64,000 bases of DNA from Colwellia sp. (GTDB lineage Bacteria > Pseudomonadota > Gammaproteobacteria > Enterobacterales > Alteromonadaceae), in NCBI GenBank assembly GCA_026196955.1, contig JAPHTO010000037.1, forward strand, positions 1 through 64,000, given 5' to 3'. The position numbers and the translations under genes were made by a program. Shown piece after piece: positions 8,865 through 20,425 of this stretch. Under the pieces are notes generated by a model, which was not told the origin of the DNA, ran no database searches, and worked only from the letters and a program-made list of their open reading frames with translations. Every line of letters begins with the position of its first letter. Positions within the stretch are counted from its first letter, which is position 1.

Positions 8865-10793
8865 TTAATCGCCAATGCTCATGTTGATGACCTGCTCAAA
8901 AACTCGACTCACTTGTCCAGGCTCATGTTGATATATTTCTTGGTAAGCTAAAACACTTTTTACATAGTTTCTCGTTTCCTTAAAGGGAATTGTTTCTATC
9001 CAAATATCTGCTGGCATAATATCAACATCTTTTAACCAGTGTCTTACTCTGTATGGTCCCGCATTATAGGCCGCTGTAGCCAGTACCTGATTTCCTTTAT
9101 TTTTATCTAATAAAATCTTCAAATACTGTGTGCCTAAGGCAATATTATTATTTGCGTTAAGTAAATAGCTACGGCTAATTTTTCCCTGCTTTAAGTTTTT
9201 AGCCGTATTAGGCATTAACTGCATCAAACCTCTTGCCCCCGCAGGAGAGTGAGCATCAGCCATAAAAGAGCTTTCTCTGCGTGCAATAGCAAAAGCCCAA
9301 GCAGGATTTATTTTTTGATCGTTAGCATAAAGGTTAATTTCTTTATCAAACGCTTTTGGAAACCTAAGATCAACATCATCTAAATAACCAGCACTGGCTA
9401 GCGTAAAAATGGTTCGGTCAAACCATTGGTTTTCGTTAGCGACTTTAGCAGCGATTAGTTGCTCTCGCTTACTTAACTGGCTAATTAAAAAATTCCACTC
9501 TGATCGTGCTTTGACATGCTTACCTAAATAATAAAACTCAAATGCCCTTTTCGCTGCCGGCTTATTAATGACCTGACGCTTTTCAGCCAAGGTAAAAGAC
9601 AGTGGTTTATCTTGCATACTCACGGGGGTTTGCAGATAGCTAGCCGCCAAAAAACCATAATAATGGCGTTCATTAGCTAACTGCTCAAGTAAATACTCAC
9701 CCCGCTGTTTTGCGTCGGTAGCAATAAGCGCTCGGGCATACCAGTATTTCCATTGCAATTCATCTTTATGTTTTGTTGGCAGCTGCTTTAATTCAACAAT
9801 TAATCGCTGCCAGTCTTGTGTTTTTAATGCTTGCGACAAACGCCACTGCAACATACTTTTATCCAATGTTCCCAGTTCAAGCTTGTCTAACCATGTGCGT
9901 GCTTCATTGTGATTTTTAGCTGCCAAAGCCACAGCAAATTTTTCAGCAATTTGAATTTGTTGAGCCTGAGTGAAGGCAAACTTTTGTTGCGCTTTTTTAT
10001 AGCTTTTCAACGCAACATCTGGATAACGCCAAATAAGCCGTTTTAATCCATAAACTAAAATTTGTGTTTCTCTGACCGAGTTATTTGGAAAATATTTTAA
10101 TTTACTGACCAATGAAGGGTCTCTGCGCACTTTATGCCAAAGCTTTGCTAAATACTGCTGTTCAGCAGGCAATAATGTTGTGAGGTAAGGAATAAGTGTA
10201 TGTTTACCACCATCTGCGGCCAGTGCCACACGTTGCCAAACAACATCATTGGTACGGTATCCAGCCTGCTGCCAGCGTTCAAATAAAGGGTCACACATTT
10301 TATCTTGTGATTTCCCTACCACCCATAACTTGGTCACTTGCGGCAAAACAACACGTTCTGGTATGCCAGAACGTAATTGAAACTTTAACTGTAAACAATT
10401 TAGCTTGGCATTGGTTGTTGGCCTATAGAAGTTTAAAAAAAGCTGTGTATTCTCTTTTTTAGCTAAATAATTCAGCCATGCTTTACGTAAAGGCCAATCA
10501 AGCGGTGAACCCTGATATTTATCTAAAAATTTAGCGATCTCTCCGGCTGAAGATAAACGCATATTCGCCATCAAGCGACGCTGCTCAAGATAAGGCTGCA
10601 GAGGGTAATAATGAAGTTGATTATAGAGTGTTTGAAATTGGGCTGAGTTGACTGCACTCCTCTCGGCTTTTTTAAACAACTGCTGTTGAGACTTATTCAC
10701 ACTTAACAGTAGCGGTTCATCAGCCCATAGGTTCGTGCTTAAGGCAAAGGCCATAACAAGCAAACACAGCTTTTTTAAAGGATTTACGGCCAT
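8865..10793 (-). CDS. slt: Soluble lytic murein transglycosylase (Slt70-like)
   Basis: Periplasmic enzyme that cleaves peptidoglycan between MurNAc and GlcNAc, forming 1,6-anhydro ends. I place the start at the ATG at 10793 (642 aa); the ORF-track start nine bases upstream is a TTG. The signal peptide is LKKLCLLVMAFALSTNLWA. A long alpha-helical superhelical U/L domain follows. The C-terminal GH23 catalytic domain shows ARRESSF (catalytic Glu about residue 507), AGARGLMQLMP and TAAYNAGP. The length matches E. coli Slt (645 with signal). It is divergent from tusA. Confidence 0.95.
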   Translation of the reverse strand: MAVNPLKKLCLLVMAFALSTNLWADEPLLLSVNKSQQQLFKKAERSAVNSAQFQTLYNQLHYYPLQPYLEQRRLMANMRLSSAGEIAKFLDKYQGSPLDWPLRKAWLNYLAKKENTQLFLNFYRPTTNAKLNCLQLKFQLRSGIPERVVLPQVTKLWVVGKSQDKMCDPLFERWQQAGYRTNDVVWQRVALAADGGKHTLIPYLTTLLPAEQQYLAKLWHKVRRDPSLVSKLKYFPNNSVRETQILVYGLKRLIWRYPDVALKSYKKAQQKFAFTQAQQIQIAEKFAVALAAKNHNEARTWLDKLELGTLDKSMLQWRLSQALKTQDWQRLIVELKQLPTKHKDELQWKYWYARALIATDAKQRGEYLLEQLANERHYYGFLAASYLQTPVSMQDKPLSFTLAEKRQVINKPAAKRAFEFYYLGKHVKARSEWNFLISQLSKREQLIAAKVANENQWFDRTIFTLASAGYLDDVDLRFPKAFDKEINLYANDQKINPAWAFAIARRESSFMADAHSPAGARGLMQLMPNTAKNLKQGKISRSYLLNANNNIALGTQYLKILLDKNKGNQVLATAAYNAGPYRVRHWLKDVDIMPADIWIETIPFKETRNYVKSVLAYQEIYQHEPGQVSRVFEQVINMSIGD

Positions 10794-10937
10794 TGATTTC
10801 AATTTTTATTCAATTCTCTAATGCTAACAGTATAGTTCACTAAGCTATTAATTATTTCAAGCACTCATAATTATTTTTTAGATAACGTATAATACTGACT
10901 AGTAACTTTCGTTTATATTAATTCGCTTACTTCAGAC

Positions 10938-11183
10938 ATGACCAGTACTACTTTTCAAACCGCAGATCACTTTTTAGACGCCATGGGTTTACGCTGCCCA
11001 GAGCCTGTAATGATGATTCGATTAAATATACGAAAAATAGCCAGTGGTGAAACACTATTAATTAAGTGTGATGATCCTTCAACGACCCGTGATATCCCAA
11101 GCTTTTGCCGCTTTATGGAGCATGAGCTAGTTGCAACACAGGTCGATGAAAAGCCATATTTATATGTGATTAGAAAGAGTTAG
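10938..11183 (+). CDS. tusA: Sulfur carrier protein TusA
   Basis: Accepts sulfur from IscS as a cysteine persulfide and relays it through TusBCD to MnmA for 2-thiouridine in tRNA. The 81 aa contain the hallmark [10 protein letters not shown] motif with the active Cys, and [13 protein letters not shown], nearly identical to E. coli TusA. It is a monocistronic gene divergent from slt and convergent with the YdcH-like gene (10-bp gap). Confidence 0.97.
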   Translation: MTSTTFQTADHFLDAMGLRCPEPVMMIRLNIRKIASGETLLIKCDDPSTTRDIPSFCRFMEHELVATQVDEKPYLYVIRKS

Positions 11184-11193
11184 AATTTCCCTT

Positions 11194-11445
11194 TTATGCA
11201 GACAAATCTACTTTTTTCAACATAATAAATAATTCATCCTTTAATTTTAACCGTTGTTTTTTTCTTTGCTCTATATATTCATCACTGGTATTTTCAACTC
11301 CATGTTCAATGCGTAATACCTCTTGGTTTACCTCATGATAATCTTTGAATAAACGCACAAAGTGATTATCATTCATTTTTAGGTGATGTATTTCGTCATT
11401 AAATTCTGGAAATTCGTGATGTAGATCGTGCTTTTCTAATGCCAT
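11194..11445 (-). CDS. YdcH/DUF465 family small protein
   Basis: The ORF track starts at 11466, but an AGGAG ribosome site lies 7 bases before the ATG at 11445, so the protein is MALEKHDLHHEFPEF..., 83 aa. The sequence is charged and predicted alpha-helical, with the DUF465 pattern (HHEFPEFNDEIHHLKMNDNHF, then RLKLKDELFIMLKK). The function of the family is unknown. It is convergent with tusA. Confidence 0.85.
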   Translation of the reverse strand: MALEKHDLHHEFPEFNDEIHHLKMNDNHFVRLFKDYHEVNQEVLRIEHGVENTSDEYIEQRKKQRLKLKDELFIMLKKVDLSA

Positions 11446-11736
11446 GTTTTGCTCCTGATTATTCAAATAATATTTACGATTAGCCTTTACCTAATACTCT
11501 ACGCCTATATAGATCTCAGTGTTTGATCTAGCACAAAGCTACTACCATTTATAAGGGCAATTTTGCACCGCTTCTTATCAGTACAAGCTTTCTGCTCAAA
11601 GCCTTATTTATCATGAATAATTAACCTTATGTAAGACAGGTTGCTACGCTCAGTTGTAAGCAAATATTGCTACTCGGAACTTTCTCTTTTTCAGTAACTC
11701 TATTGTTAAGTCTTTAACATAAAGGAGCGCTATTTT
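11446..11736. other. Gene-free spacer between the YdcH-like gene and the signal peptidase gene
   Basis: A 291-bp divergent intergenic stretch. Apart from the ribosome site AAAGGAG just before 11737 I see no RNA gene, strong hairpin or recognisable operator. It must contain promoters for both flanking genes. Confidence 0.5.
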
Positions 11737-12396
11737 ATGATTTTTTTCAAACAGCTTTGGCACAATAACAAGCAATTCATTCTGTTTATTTTGCTTATGT
11801 CTGTATTTAGAAGTGCTGTAGCTGATTGGTATACAGTTCCAACCGGTTCAATGCAGCCGACAATTAAAGAAGGCGATAGAGTTATAGTCAATAAGATGGC
11901 TTATGATTTAAAAATACCTTTTAGTCAGATATCAGTGTTCAAAACAGGAGAGCCCAAGCGAGGAGAGATAGTGGTCTTTGAATCAAAAGCCGCAAACAAT
12001 AGATTGATCAAACGTGTTATCGGTTTGCCTGGTGATGTGATTGAAATGAAAAATGAAGTCTTATTTATTAACGGTAAGGCTCTCAATTATCATAGCTCGC
12101 AGCAAAAAAATCACCTCGTTCACGCGATTGAAGCAATCGATAATATTCAGCATGCCATTCAAGTTGATGAAAATCAAAGTAACCAATTAAGTAGTTTTAA
12201 AGCTACCCTTGTACCAAAAAACAGCTATCTGGTATTGGGCGATAATCGCCGCCATAGTGCAGACTCTCGCGTTTATGGTTTTGTCCCTCGTCATGAATTA
12301 AAAGGGAAAGCAACCCGCATTGCCTTCTCGCTTAACTATGATAATTATTACCAGCCTAGAGATGATCGATTCTTTAAAGATATCTACGCTATTTAA
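11737..12396 (+). CDS. lepB: Signal peptidase I (S26 family), stand-alone paralogue
   Basis: Membrane-bound serine protease of the type that removes signal peptides on the periplasmic side. The Ser/Lys dyad is visible: Ser38 in PTGSMQPTI and Lys92 in RLIKRVIGLPGD, followed by box E (LGDNRRHSADSRVYG). Only one N-terminal membrane segment is seen and the protein has 219 aa, shorter than E. coli LepB (324 aa, two segments). It is not in the usual lepA-lepB-rnc operon, so it may be a second, accessory signal peptidase. The gene stands alone between a 291-bp spacer and a strong terminator. Confidence 0.9.
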   Translation: MIFFKQLWHNNKQFILFILLMSVFRSAVADWYTVPTGSMQPTIKEGDRVIVNKMAYDLKIPFSQISVFKTGEPKRGEIVVFESKAANNRLIKRVIGLPGDVIEMKNEVLFINGKALNYHSSQQKNHLVHAIEAIDNIQHAIQVDENQSNQLSSFKATLVPKNSYLVLGDNRRHSADSRVYGFVPRHELKGKATRIAFSLNYDNYYQPRDDRFFKDIYAI

Positions 12397-12426
12397 GCGG
12401 CGCTCTGGTTAATAAAATATTCACAA

Positions 12427-12454
12427 AAAAAGGGCATAATCATATGCCCTTTTT
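12427..12454. terminator. Bidirectional terminator between lepB-like gene and glyS
   Basis: A perfect 12-bp stem (AAAAAGGGCATA / TATGCCCTTTTT) with a 4-base ATCA loop. A-run and T-run flanks make it work on both strands. It sits between the converging lepB-like gene and glyS. Confidence 0.9.
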
Positions 12455-12475
12455 ACTTACTTTAATGACCTAGTT

Positions 12476-14542
12476 TTATTGCAGTACCGAGATATCGGCA
12501 ATGGCAAAAAAGCTATTTCGAATTTCATTTAGTAAGGTTAAACGATTAATTTTAATCGCTTCATCATCACTCATGACCATGACACTATCAAAGAAGGTAT
12601 CAATAGGTGTTTTAAGCGCTGCAAGCTCAGTTAGCGCTGCCTGATAGTTTTTATCGGCAACTAATGGTGCTACTTTTAAGCTGATGCTTTGGAATGTGTC
12701 AGCAAGATCTTTTTCTGCTTGCTCATTCGCTAGCTCAGCTTTAAAACCGTCGTAAAGTTCGCCATCAAATTTCGCTAAAATATTACCCACTCGTTTGTTT
12801 GCCGCAGCTAATGTTGCCGCTTCAGGCAAATTACCAAAGAAGCTTACAGCTTTAATACGCTTTTCAAAGTCCAACGGCGCACTAGGCTTTTTCGCTAATA
12901 CTGCCTGAATCACATCAACTGCAATACCCTGCTCTTGGTAGAAGGCACGGAAACGCCCCATAATAAAATCGAGCACGTTTTCAGCGGTATTTTCATTAGT
13001 TAATTTATCTGCAAATAAATGAATACTTTCATTAATAAGCGTAGACAAGTCTAAATTCAGCTGTTTTTCAATAATAATACGTATAACACCAATAGCGGCT
13101 CTTCGTAGCGCAAAGGGGTCTTTGTCGCCCTTAGGAGGTTGGTTAATACCAAAAATGCCCACAAGTGTATCTATTTTATCACTGATGGCTACTGCACAGC
13201 CTGTGTTCGCTTCTGGCAAACTATCACCAGCATACCTTGGACGATATTGATCTTCTAAGGCTTGCGCTATGGCTATATCTTCACCGTCGTTGATGGCATA
13301 GTATTTCCCCATGGTGCCCTGCACTTGTGGAAATTCTTGTACCATATCTGACAATAAATCTGTTTTACTCAGTAAACCCGCGCGATAAGCTTGCTCTGCA
13401 TCGTCACCTAACTGCGCTGCAATAGTTTTACTTAAACTGGCAATTCGCTCTGATTTAGCTTTTAAAGTGCCTAACTGTTTTTGGAATAATACTGATTCAA
13501 GTGTTGTTAACCTAGATTCTAAACTTTGCTTTTTATCTGTTTTAAAGAAAAACTCAGCGTCCGCTAATCGCGGGCGAATAACCTTTTCATTACCAAAGAT
13601 AACTTGCTTTGGCTCTTTTGATTCAATATTGGCAACAAAGATAAATTTATTTACCAGCTCCCCCGCTTTATCTGTAACTGGAAAATACTTTTGATGATCT
13701 TTCATTGAATAAATAAGCGGCTCAGCTGGCACATTAAGAAATTCTTCATCAAAAGTACCCACTAAGGTTACCGGCCACTCAACAAGTGAAGTCACTTCTT
13801 CAAGTAAATCTTCATCAATCAGTGCTATCGCAGATATATCTTCTGCTGCTGCTTTTATTTGCGCAACAATTTCGCTTTGTCGACTTAGGTAATCAACTTT
13901 AACAAAGGCCTTTTCTAACGCTGCTTGATAATCATCCGCATGATTCAGTGTCACTAACCCTTGATGATGGAATCGATGACCTTGCACTTGGTTACCAGAA
14001 TTAACACCAAGCGCTGAGCCTGCAATAATCTGCTCACCATATAGCATGGTTAATGTATGTACTGGGCGAATAAACTGGGTGCGCTCAGCGCCCCAACGCA
14101 TCGGTTTAGCAATCGGTAATTTATTTATTGCTGTTGTGACCATATCTGGCACTAATTCATTGATAGTTTTACCAGCAACCGTTGCTTTATATAGCAGCCA
14201 TTCGCCTTTTGGTGTTGTTAAACGCTCTGCTTCTTCAACGGTAATACCATTAGAGCGTGCCCACCCCATAGCGGCTTTACTTGGTTGACCTTGCTCATCA
14301 AAAGCAACATTAACTGCTGGACCGCGTTTTTCTACTACTTTATCGGCTTGCTTGTCAGTTAGAGACAATACTTGCACTGCTAATCTGCGTGGAGTAGCAA
14401 ACCATTTAATGTCTTTATAGGCTAGGTCATGGCTTTCTAGTTGAGCCTTGATACTGTCATGGAACGCTGTTGCTAGTGTTCTTAATGATTTCGGTGGTAG
14501 TTCTTCTGTACCTAATTCGATAAGGAGAGTTTCTGTGCTCAT
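12476..14542 (-). CDS. glyS: Glycine-tRNA ligase beta subunit
   Basis: Beta subunit of the bacterial alpha2beta2 glycyl-tRNA synthetase, which charges tRNA-Gly. The 688 aa match E. coli GlyS (689). The start LLIELGTEELPPKSL is diagnostic, with KPMRWG and the HD-like region further on. The C-terminus is an anticodon-binding-type helical domain (FFDSVMVM...RLTLLNEIR). The ATG overlaps the glyQ stop by one base, so the two subunits are translationally coupled. Confidence 0.97.
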   Translation of the reverse strand: MSTETLLIELGTEELPPKSLRTLATAFHDSIKAQLESHDLAYKDIKWFATPRRLAVQVLSLTDKQADKVVEKRGPAVNVAFDEQGQPSKAAMGWARSNGITVEEAERLTTPKGEWLLYKATVAGKTINELVPDMVTTAINKLPIAKPMRWGAERTQFIRPVHTLTMLYGEQIIAGSALGVNSGNQVQGHRFHHQGLVTLNHADDYQAALEKAFVKVDYLSRQSEIVAQIKAAAEDISAIALIDEDLLEEVTSLVEWPVTLVGTFDEEFLNVPAEPLIYSMKDHQKYFPVTDKAGELVNKFIFVANIESKEPKQVIFGNEKVIRPRLADAEFFFKTDKKQSLESRLTTLESVLFQKQLGTLKAKSERIASLSKTIAAQLGDDAEQAYRAGLLSKTDLLSDMVQEFPQVQGTMGKYYAINDGEDIAIAQALEDQYRPRYAGDSLPEANTGCAVAISDKIDTLVGIFGINQPPKGDKDPFALRRAAIGVIRIIIEKQLNLDLSTLINESIHLFADKLTNENTAENVLDFIMGRFRAFYQEQGIAVDVIQAVLAKKPSAPLDFEKRIKAVSFFGNLPEAATLAAANKRVGNILAKFDGELYDGFKAELANEQAEKDLADTFQSISLKVAPLVADKNYQAALTELAALKTPIDTFFDSVMVMSDDEAIKINRLTLLNEIRNSFFAIADISVLQ

Positions 14543-15462
14543 TATTTATCTCCTTCGTTGTTATTTGATTTACATAATGGGAAACCTAGCTCTTCACGTT
14601 TAGCATAAAACGCTTCTGCACAAGCTTTAGATAAAGTACGGACACGCAAAATATAGCGTTGACGCTCTGTTACAGAAATAGCGTGGCGCGCATCAAGTAA
14701 GTTAAACGCATGAGATGCTTTCATCACCTGCTCGTAAGCCGGTAAGGGTAAGTTAGCTGCAATCAATTTTTCACTGTCTTTTTCACACTGATCAAATTGT
14801 TTAAATAAAGCATCAACATCAGCATGTTCAAAGTTGTACGTAGATTGCTCTACTTCATTTTGATGGAAGACATCGCCATAATAAACCGTGCCCATCGGGC
14901 CATCAGTCCAAACAAGATCATAAATGCTATCAACATTTTGAATATACATTGCCAGGCGCTCTAAACCATAAGTGATCTCGCCCGTTACTGGCGTACACTC
15001 TAAACCACCGACCTGCTGGAAGTAAGTAAACTGTGTTATCTCCATGCCGTTTAACCAGATTTCCCAACCTAAGCCCCAAGCGCCTAGTGTTGGTGATTCC
15101 CAGTTGTCTTCAACAAAACGAATATCATGAACAAGTGGATCAATACCTAATTCTTTTAATGAATTAAGATATAACTCTTGGATATTTTTTGGTGATGGCT
15201 TCAACATAACTTGAAATTGATAGTAATGTTGTAAACGGTTTGGGTTTTCGCCATAACGGCCATCTGTAGGGCGTCGACAAGGCTGAACATAAGCACTACT
15301 AATTGGCTCAGGACCAATGGAGCGCAAAAAAGTCATGGGATGGAAAGTACCAGCCCCTACTTCTAAATCTAAAGGCTGGACAATAACACAGCCTTGACGC
15401 GACCAAAAATCCTGCAACTGCAAGATAAGGCCTTGAAAGGTTTTACAATTGAAACTTGTCAT
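14542..15462 (-). CDS. glyQ: Glycine-tRNA ligase alpha subunit
   Basis: Catalytic alpha subunit of the tetrameric class II glycyl-tRNA synthetase. The 306 aa show the diagnostic N-terminus ([17 protein letters not shown]) and the catalytic stretches [28 protein letters not shown] and TYFQQVGG. It lies directly upstream of and overlapping glyS. It follows gyrB on the same strand, separated by 137 bp with a hairpin. Confidence 0.97.
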   Translation of the reverse strand: MTSFNCKTFQGLILQLQDFWSRQGCVIVQPLDLEVGAGTFHPMTFLRSIGPEPISSAYVQPCRRPTDGRYGENPNRLQHYYQFQVMLKPSPKNIQELYLNSLKELGIDPLVHDIRFVEDNWESPTLGAWGLGWEIWLNGMEITQFTYFQQVGGLECTPVTGEITYGLERLAMYIQNVDSIYDLVWTDGPMGTVYYGDVFHQNEVEQSTYNFEHADVDALFKQFDQCEKDSEKLIAANLPLPAYEQVMKASHAFNLLDARHAISVTERQRYILRVRTLSKACAEAFYAKREELGFPLCKSNNNEGDK

Positions 15463-15530
15463 GGGTTTACAATTCGCTTTTTGTTTATTACATATGAGAG
15501 TTAGATTAACCCTCTGTTTTTAAAGTAGAA

Positions 15531-15555
15531 ATGCCCGGTTATGATGACCGAGCAT
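15531..15555 (-). terminator. Probable terminator of the dnaA-dnaN-recF-gyrB operon
   Basis: ATGCCCGGT and ACCGAGCAT pair with one mismatch over 9 bp, with a 7-base loop. On the minus strand it follows gyrB and is trailed by an interrupted T-rich stretch (TTTCTACTTT). That makes it a modest intrinsic terminator separating gyrB from glyQS. Confidence 0.55.
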
Positions 15556-15599
15556 ATATATTAAATATTAAATGGGATAAGCCCATATAACTAATAGGA

Positions 15600-18044
<2,445 letters not shown>

Positions 18045-18098
18045 CTATTCGCTCTTATTACATTGCTTTTGGGTACTGCTAGTTGGTTTCATGCCTAA

Positions 18099-19187
18099 TT
18101 AAATAGATATCACTTCACCATGTTTCACGTGAAACACCTTATATTCATTTGAGTTATTTGACTCGATAAAAGGCTGTAACACACTTTCTTCTATTGCCGT
18201 AATTATTACTTGGCAATTTAAAAATTCTATTGCAGATGATAATGCCGTACGCGACTTAATATCTAACTCTGCACCAATATCATCTATTAATAAAATTGGT
18301 TTTACTCGATTAACTTTTGCAATCAATTTTGCTTGTGCAAAAGTTAACGCCAATAAAAACAACTTTTGTTGCCCTCTTGATAATTGAGTTTCTATTGCTT
18401 GTTTGTCTAATAAAAACTTAACATCAAATTTATGCGCGCCATAAAGGCTATAACCAAAACTTAATTCACGATCTTGGTTAGCAGCTAATACATCGGACAA
18501 TAATCTTTTCTGTGACCAGCCCTGCAAGTATTGAACAGTTACTTTATCGCTAATCGTTGGAAGTAAAATTGATAACCAAACTTTTAGTTCTTCAATTAAA
18601 CTCGCTATATAAACACTTCTTTCCTCAGCTACAATTACAGAATGCTGGCAAAATTGCTCAGTCCAATATGCCAGTGTAACATCATCAGCCTTATTTCTTA
18701 TACATGCATTTCGCTGTTTTAGCACCCGTGAAAAGTTTTTCCACTGACTGGAAAAATTATGTTTCACGTGAAACATCCCCAAATCAGTAAAGCGACGCCT
18801 TTCCTTTGGACCACCAAAAAAAAGTTTAAAACTTTCTGGTGTCACTATCTGAATTGCTATATTTTTTGCTAACTCAGATAAACGAGCATGACGTTCACCA
18901 TCAATCTTTATAATTGTTGTCCCGGATGTAGTATCACGGCTTAATCCAAGCTGACTTCCTCTTCCATCCTTTACGCTAACAACAAACTCTTTTTGCTCGT
19001 AACGCACCAAGCTGTCAGTTTTGCTGGTTCTAAATGATTTACCATGCCCCAAATAAAATAATGCTTCAAGTAAACTGCTTTTACCGCTACCGTTATCTCC
19101 AACAAAGAAATTAAGTGCTGGATTAAAGTCTATGGTTTTAGGGCTCAAATTTCTAAAATGTTGAGTGGTAAGCCGAGCTACTGTCAT
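18099..19187 (-). CDS. recF: DNA replication and repair protein RecF
   Basis: SMC-like ATPase that loads RecA at gapped DNA with RecO and RecR. The Walker A is GDNGSGKSSLLEAL, the ABC signature is LSRGQQKLFLLAL and the Walker B is ILLIDDIGAELD. The 362 aa are normal. Oddity: two in-frame copies of FHVKH (about residues 138-143 and 350-355) are each encoded by a perfect parS palindrome, so part of the coding sequence doubles as centromere sites. Confidence 0.97.
   Translation of the reverse strand: MTVARLTTQHFRNLSPKTIDFNPALNFFVGDNGSGKSSLLEALFYLGHGKSFRTSKTDSLVRYEQKEFVVSVKDGRGSQLGLSRDTTSGTTIIKIDGERHARLSELAKNIAIQIVTPESFKLFFGGPKERRRFTDLGMFHVKHNFSSQWKNFSRVLKQRNACIRNKADDVTLAYWTEQFCQHSVIVAEERSVYIASLIEELKVWLSILLPTISDKVTVQYLQGWSQKRLLSDVLAANQDRELSFGYSLYGAHKFDVKFLLDKQAIETQLSRGQQKLFLLALTFAQAKLIAKVNRVKPILLIDDIGAELDIKSRTALSSAIEFLNCQVIITAIEESVLQPFIESNNSNEYKVFHVKHGEVISI
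18121..18136. promoter_or_regulatory. parS site 1 (inside recF 3' end)
   Basis: The 16-bp perfect palindrome TGTTTCACGTGAAACA is the well-known bacterial parS consensus bound by ParB/Spo0J. It encodes FHVKH at the RecF C-terminus. parA and parB are encoded 17 kb away in this window, at 34949-36681. Confidence 0.92.
18760..18775. promoter_or_regulatory. parS site 2 (inside recF)
   Basis: A second identical 16-bp palindrome, TGTTTCACGTGAAACA, 639 bp from the first and again encoding FHVKH in frame. Two copies close to oriC are typical of ParB loading centres. Confidence 0.92.
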
Positions 19188-19253
19188 GTAAATCTGTATC
19201 CATTGTTATACTTTAGGTATAACAAAAAATTAACCCTAAATTGCATTTACCAG

Positions 19254-20357
19254 TTAAAGGCGCATAGGCATTACAACATAGAGTGCTTCACCTGAGTCAG
19301 CCCCTTCAATTACAACACTAGAATTTGCATCTGCTAGGGTAAACTTAACTTTTTCGTCTTTGATGGCATTTAATACATCAAGGACATAGCTAACGTTGAA
19401 ACCAATTTCTAGCTCTTCATAAGGAAAATCAATTTCTAGCTCTTCTTCTGCTTGCTCTTGCTCTGGGTTATTCGCAGTAATTTTCAAAAGCGAATTTAAA
19501 AAGTTTAAGCGAACACCTTTAAATTTTTCATTTGATAAAATAGAAGCGCGTGAAAGAACCTGACGTAATTGCTCTTTGTCTGTAACAAAAATTTTATCGC
19601 CGTTTCTAGGCAAAACTCGTCTGTAATCAGGAAAGCGACCATCAACTAACTTACTAGTAAAGGAGAACTCTGAATCGATAATTCGAATATGATTAGAGCC
19701 AAGGTATACTTGTACTTCTTCATCAACCGGCGCAAGTAAACGGATAATTTCTAAAATACCTTTACGAGGCACAATAACTTGCCTTGCAGGTAAAACTAAG
19801 GATTCGTTTGAAATTTTACAAATAGCGAGACGGTGCCCATCTGTGGCAACAGATCGTATTTCATTTCCTTCACTCTCAATAGACATACCATTTAAGTAAT
19901 AACGGACATCTTGATTTGCCATAGAGAAATGAGTGCTCTCAATTAAGCGTAATAACTCAGATTTTAATAGCTTAAATTCTACATCCCCCTTCCACTCTTC
20001 AATATTGGGAAAATCACTCGCTGCTAAAGTGGAAAGAGAATAACGACTTCTACCTGAGCTAAGCTTAACTGTGTCTTCCTCAACACTGAAAGTTATGGTT
20101 GAGTTTTCAGGCAAGCTTTTACATATATCTAATAACTTGCGAGCCGGAATGGTAATTTTTCCATCAGCACCTTGATTATCAACTTGCGCATAAGCAACCA
20201 TTTCAAGTTCTAAATCAGTAGCTGTCAGAGTAAGTGATTGCTCACTTACTTCAAAAAGAATATTACCTAAAATAGGTAACGTACTTTTACGTTCGACAGC
20301 ACCTGAAACTAACAATAAAGGCTTAAGTAATAATTCTCTATTTAGTGAAAACTTCAT
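19254..20357 (-). CDS. dnaN: DNA polymerase III beta sliding clamp
   Basis: Ring-shaped dimeric processivity clamp for Pol III. The 367 aa (E. coli 366) begin with MKFSLNRELLLKPLLLVSGAVERK, and TLPILGNILFEV is diagnostic. The C-terminus EALYVVMPMRL is the conserved hydrophobic-groove end that binds clamp partners. It is the second gene of the dnaA operon, 68 bp after dnaA and 66 bp before recF. Confidence 0.98.
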   Translation of the reverse strand: MKFSLNRELLLKPLLLVSGAVERKSTLPILGNILFEVSEQSLTLTATDLELEMVAYAQVDNQGADGKITIPARKLLDICKSLPENSTITFSVEEDTVKLSSGRSRYSLSTLAASDFPNIEEWKGDVEFKLLKSELLRLIESTHFSMANQDVRYYLNGMSIESEGNEIRSVATDGHRLAICKISNESLVLPARQVIVPRKGILEIIRLLAPVDEEVQVYLGSNHIRIIDSEFSFTSKLVDGRFPDYRRVLPRNGDKIFVTDKEQLRQVLSRASILSNEKFKGVRLNFLNSLLKITANNPEQEQAEEELEIDFPYEELEIGFNVSYVLDVLNAIKDEKVKFTLADANSSVVIEGADSGEALYVVMPMRL

Positions 20358-20425
20358 TTTATTTCCTGCTTATGCACATATTTTATTATAATTAGAGAGC
20401 ATCCAATATTGCTCAACATTTATTT

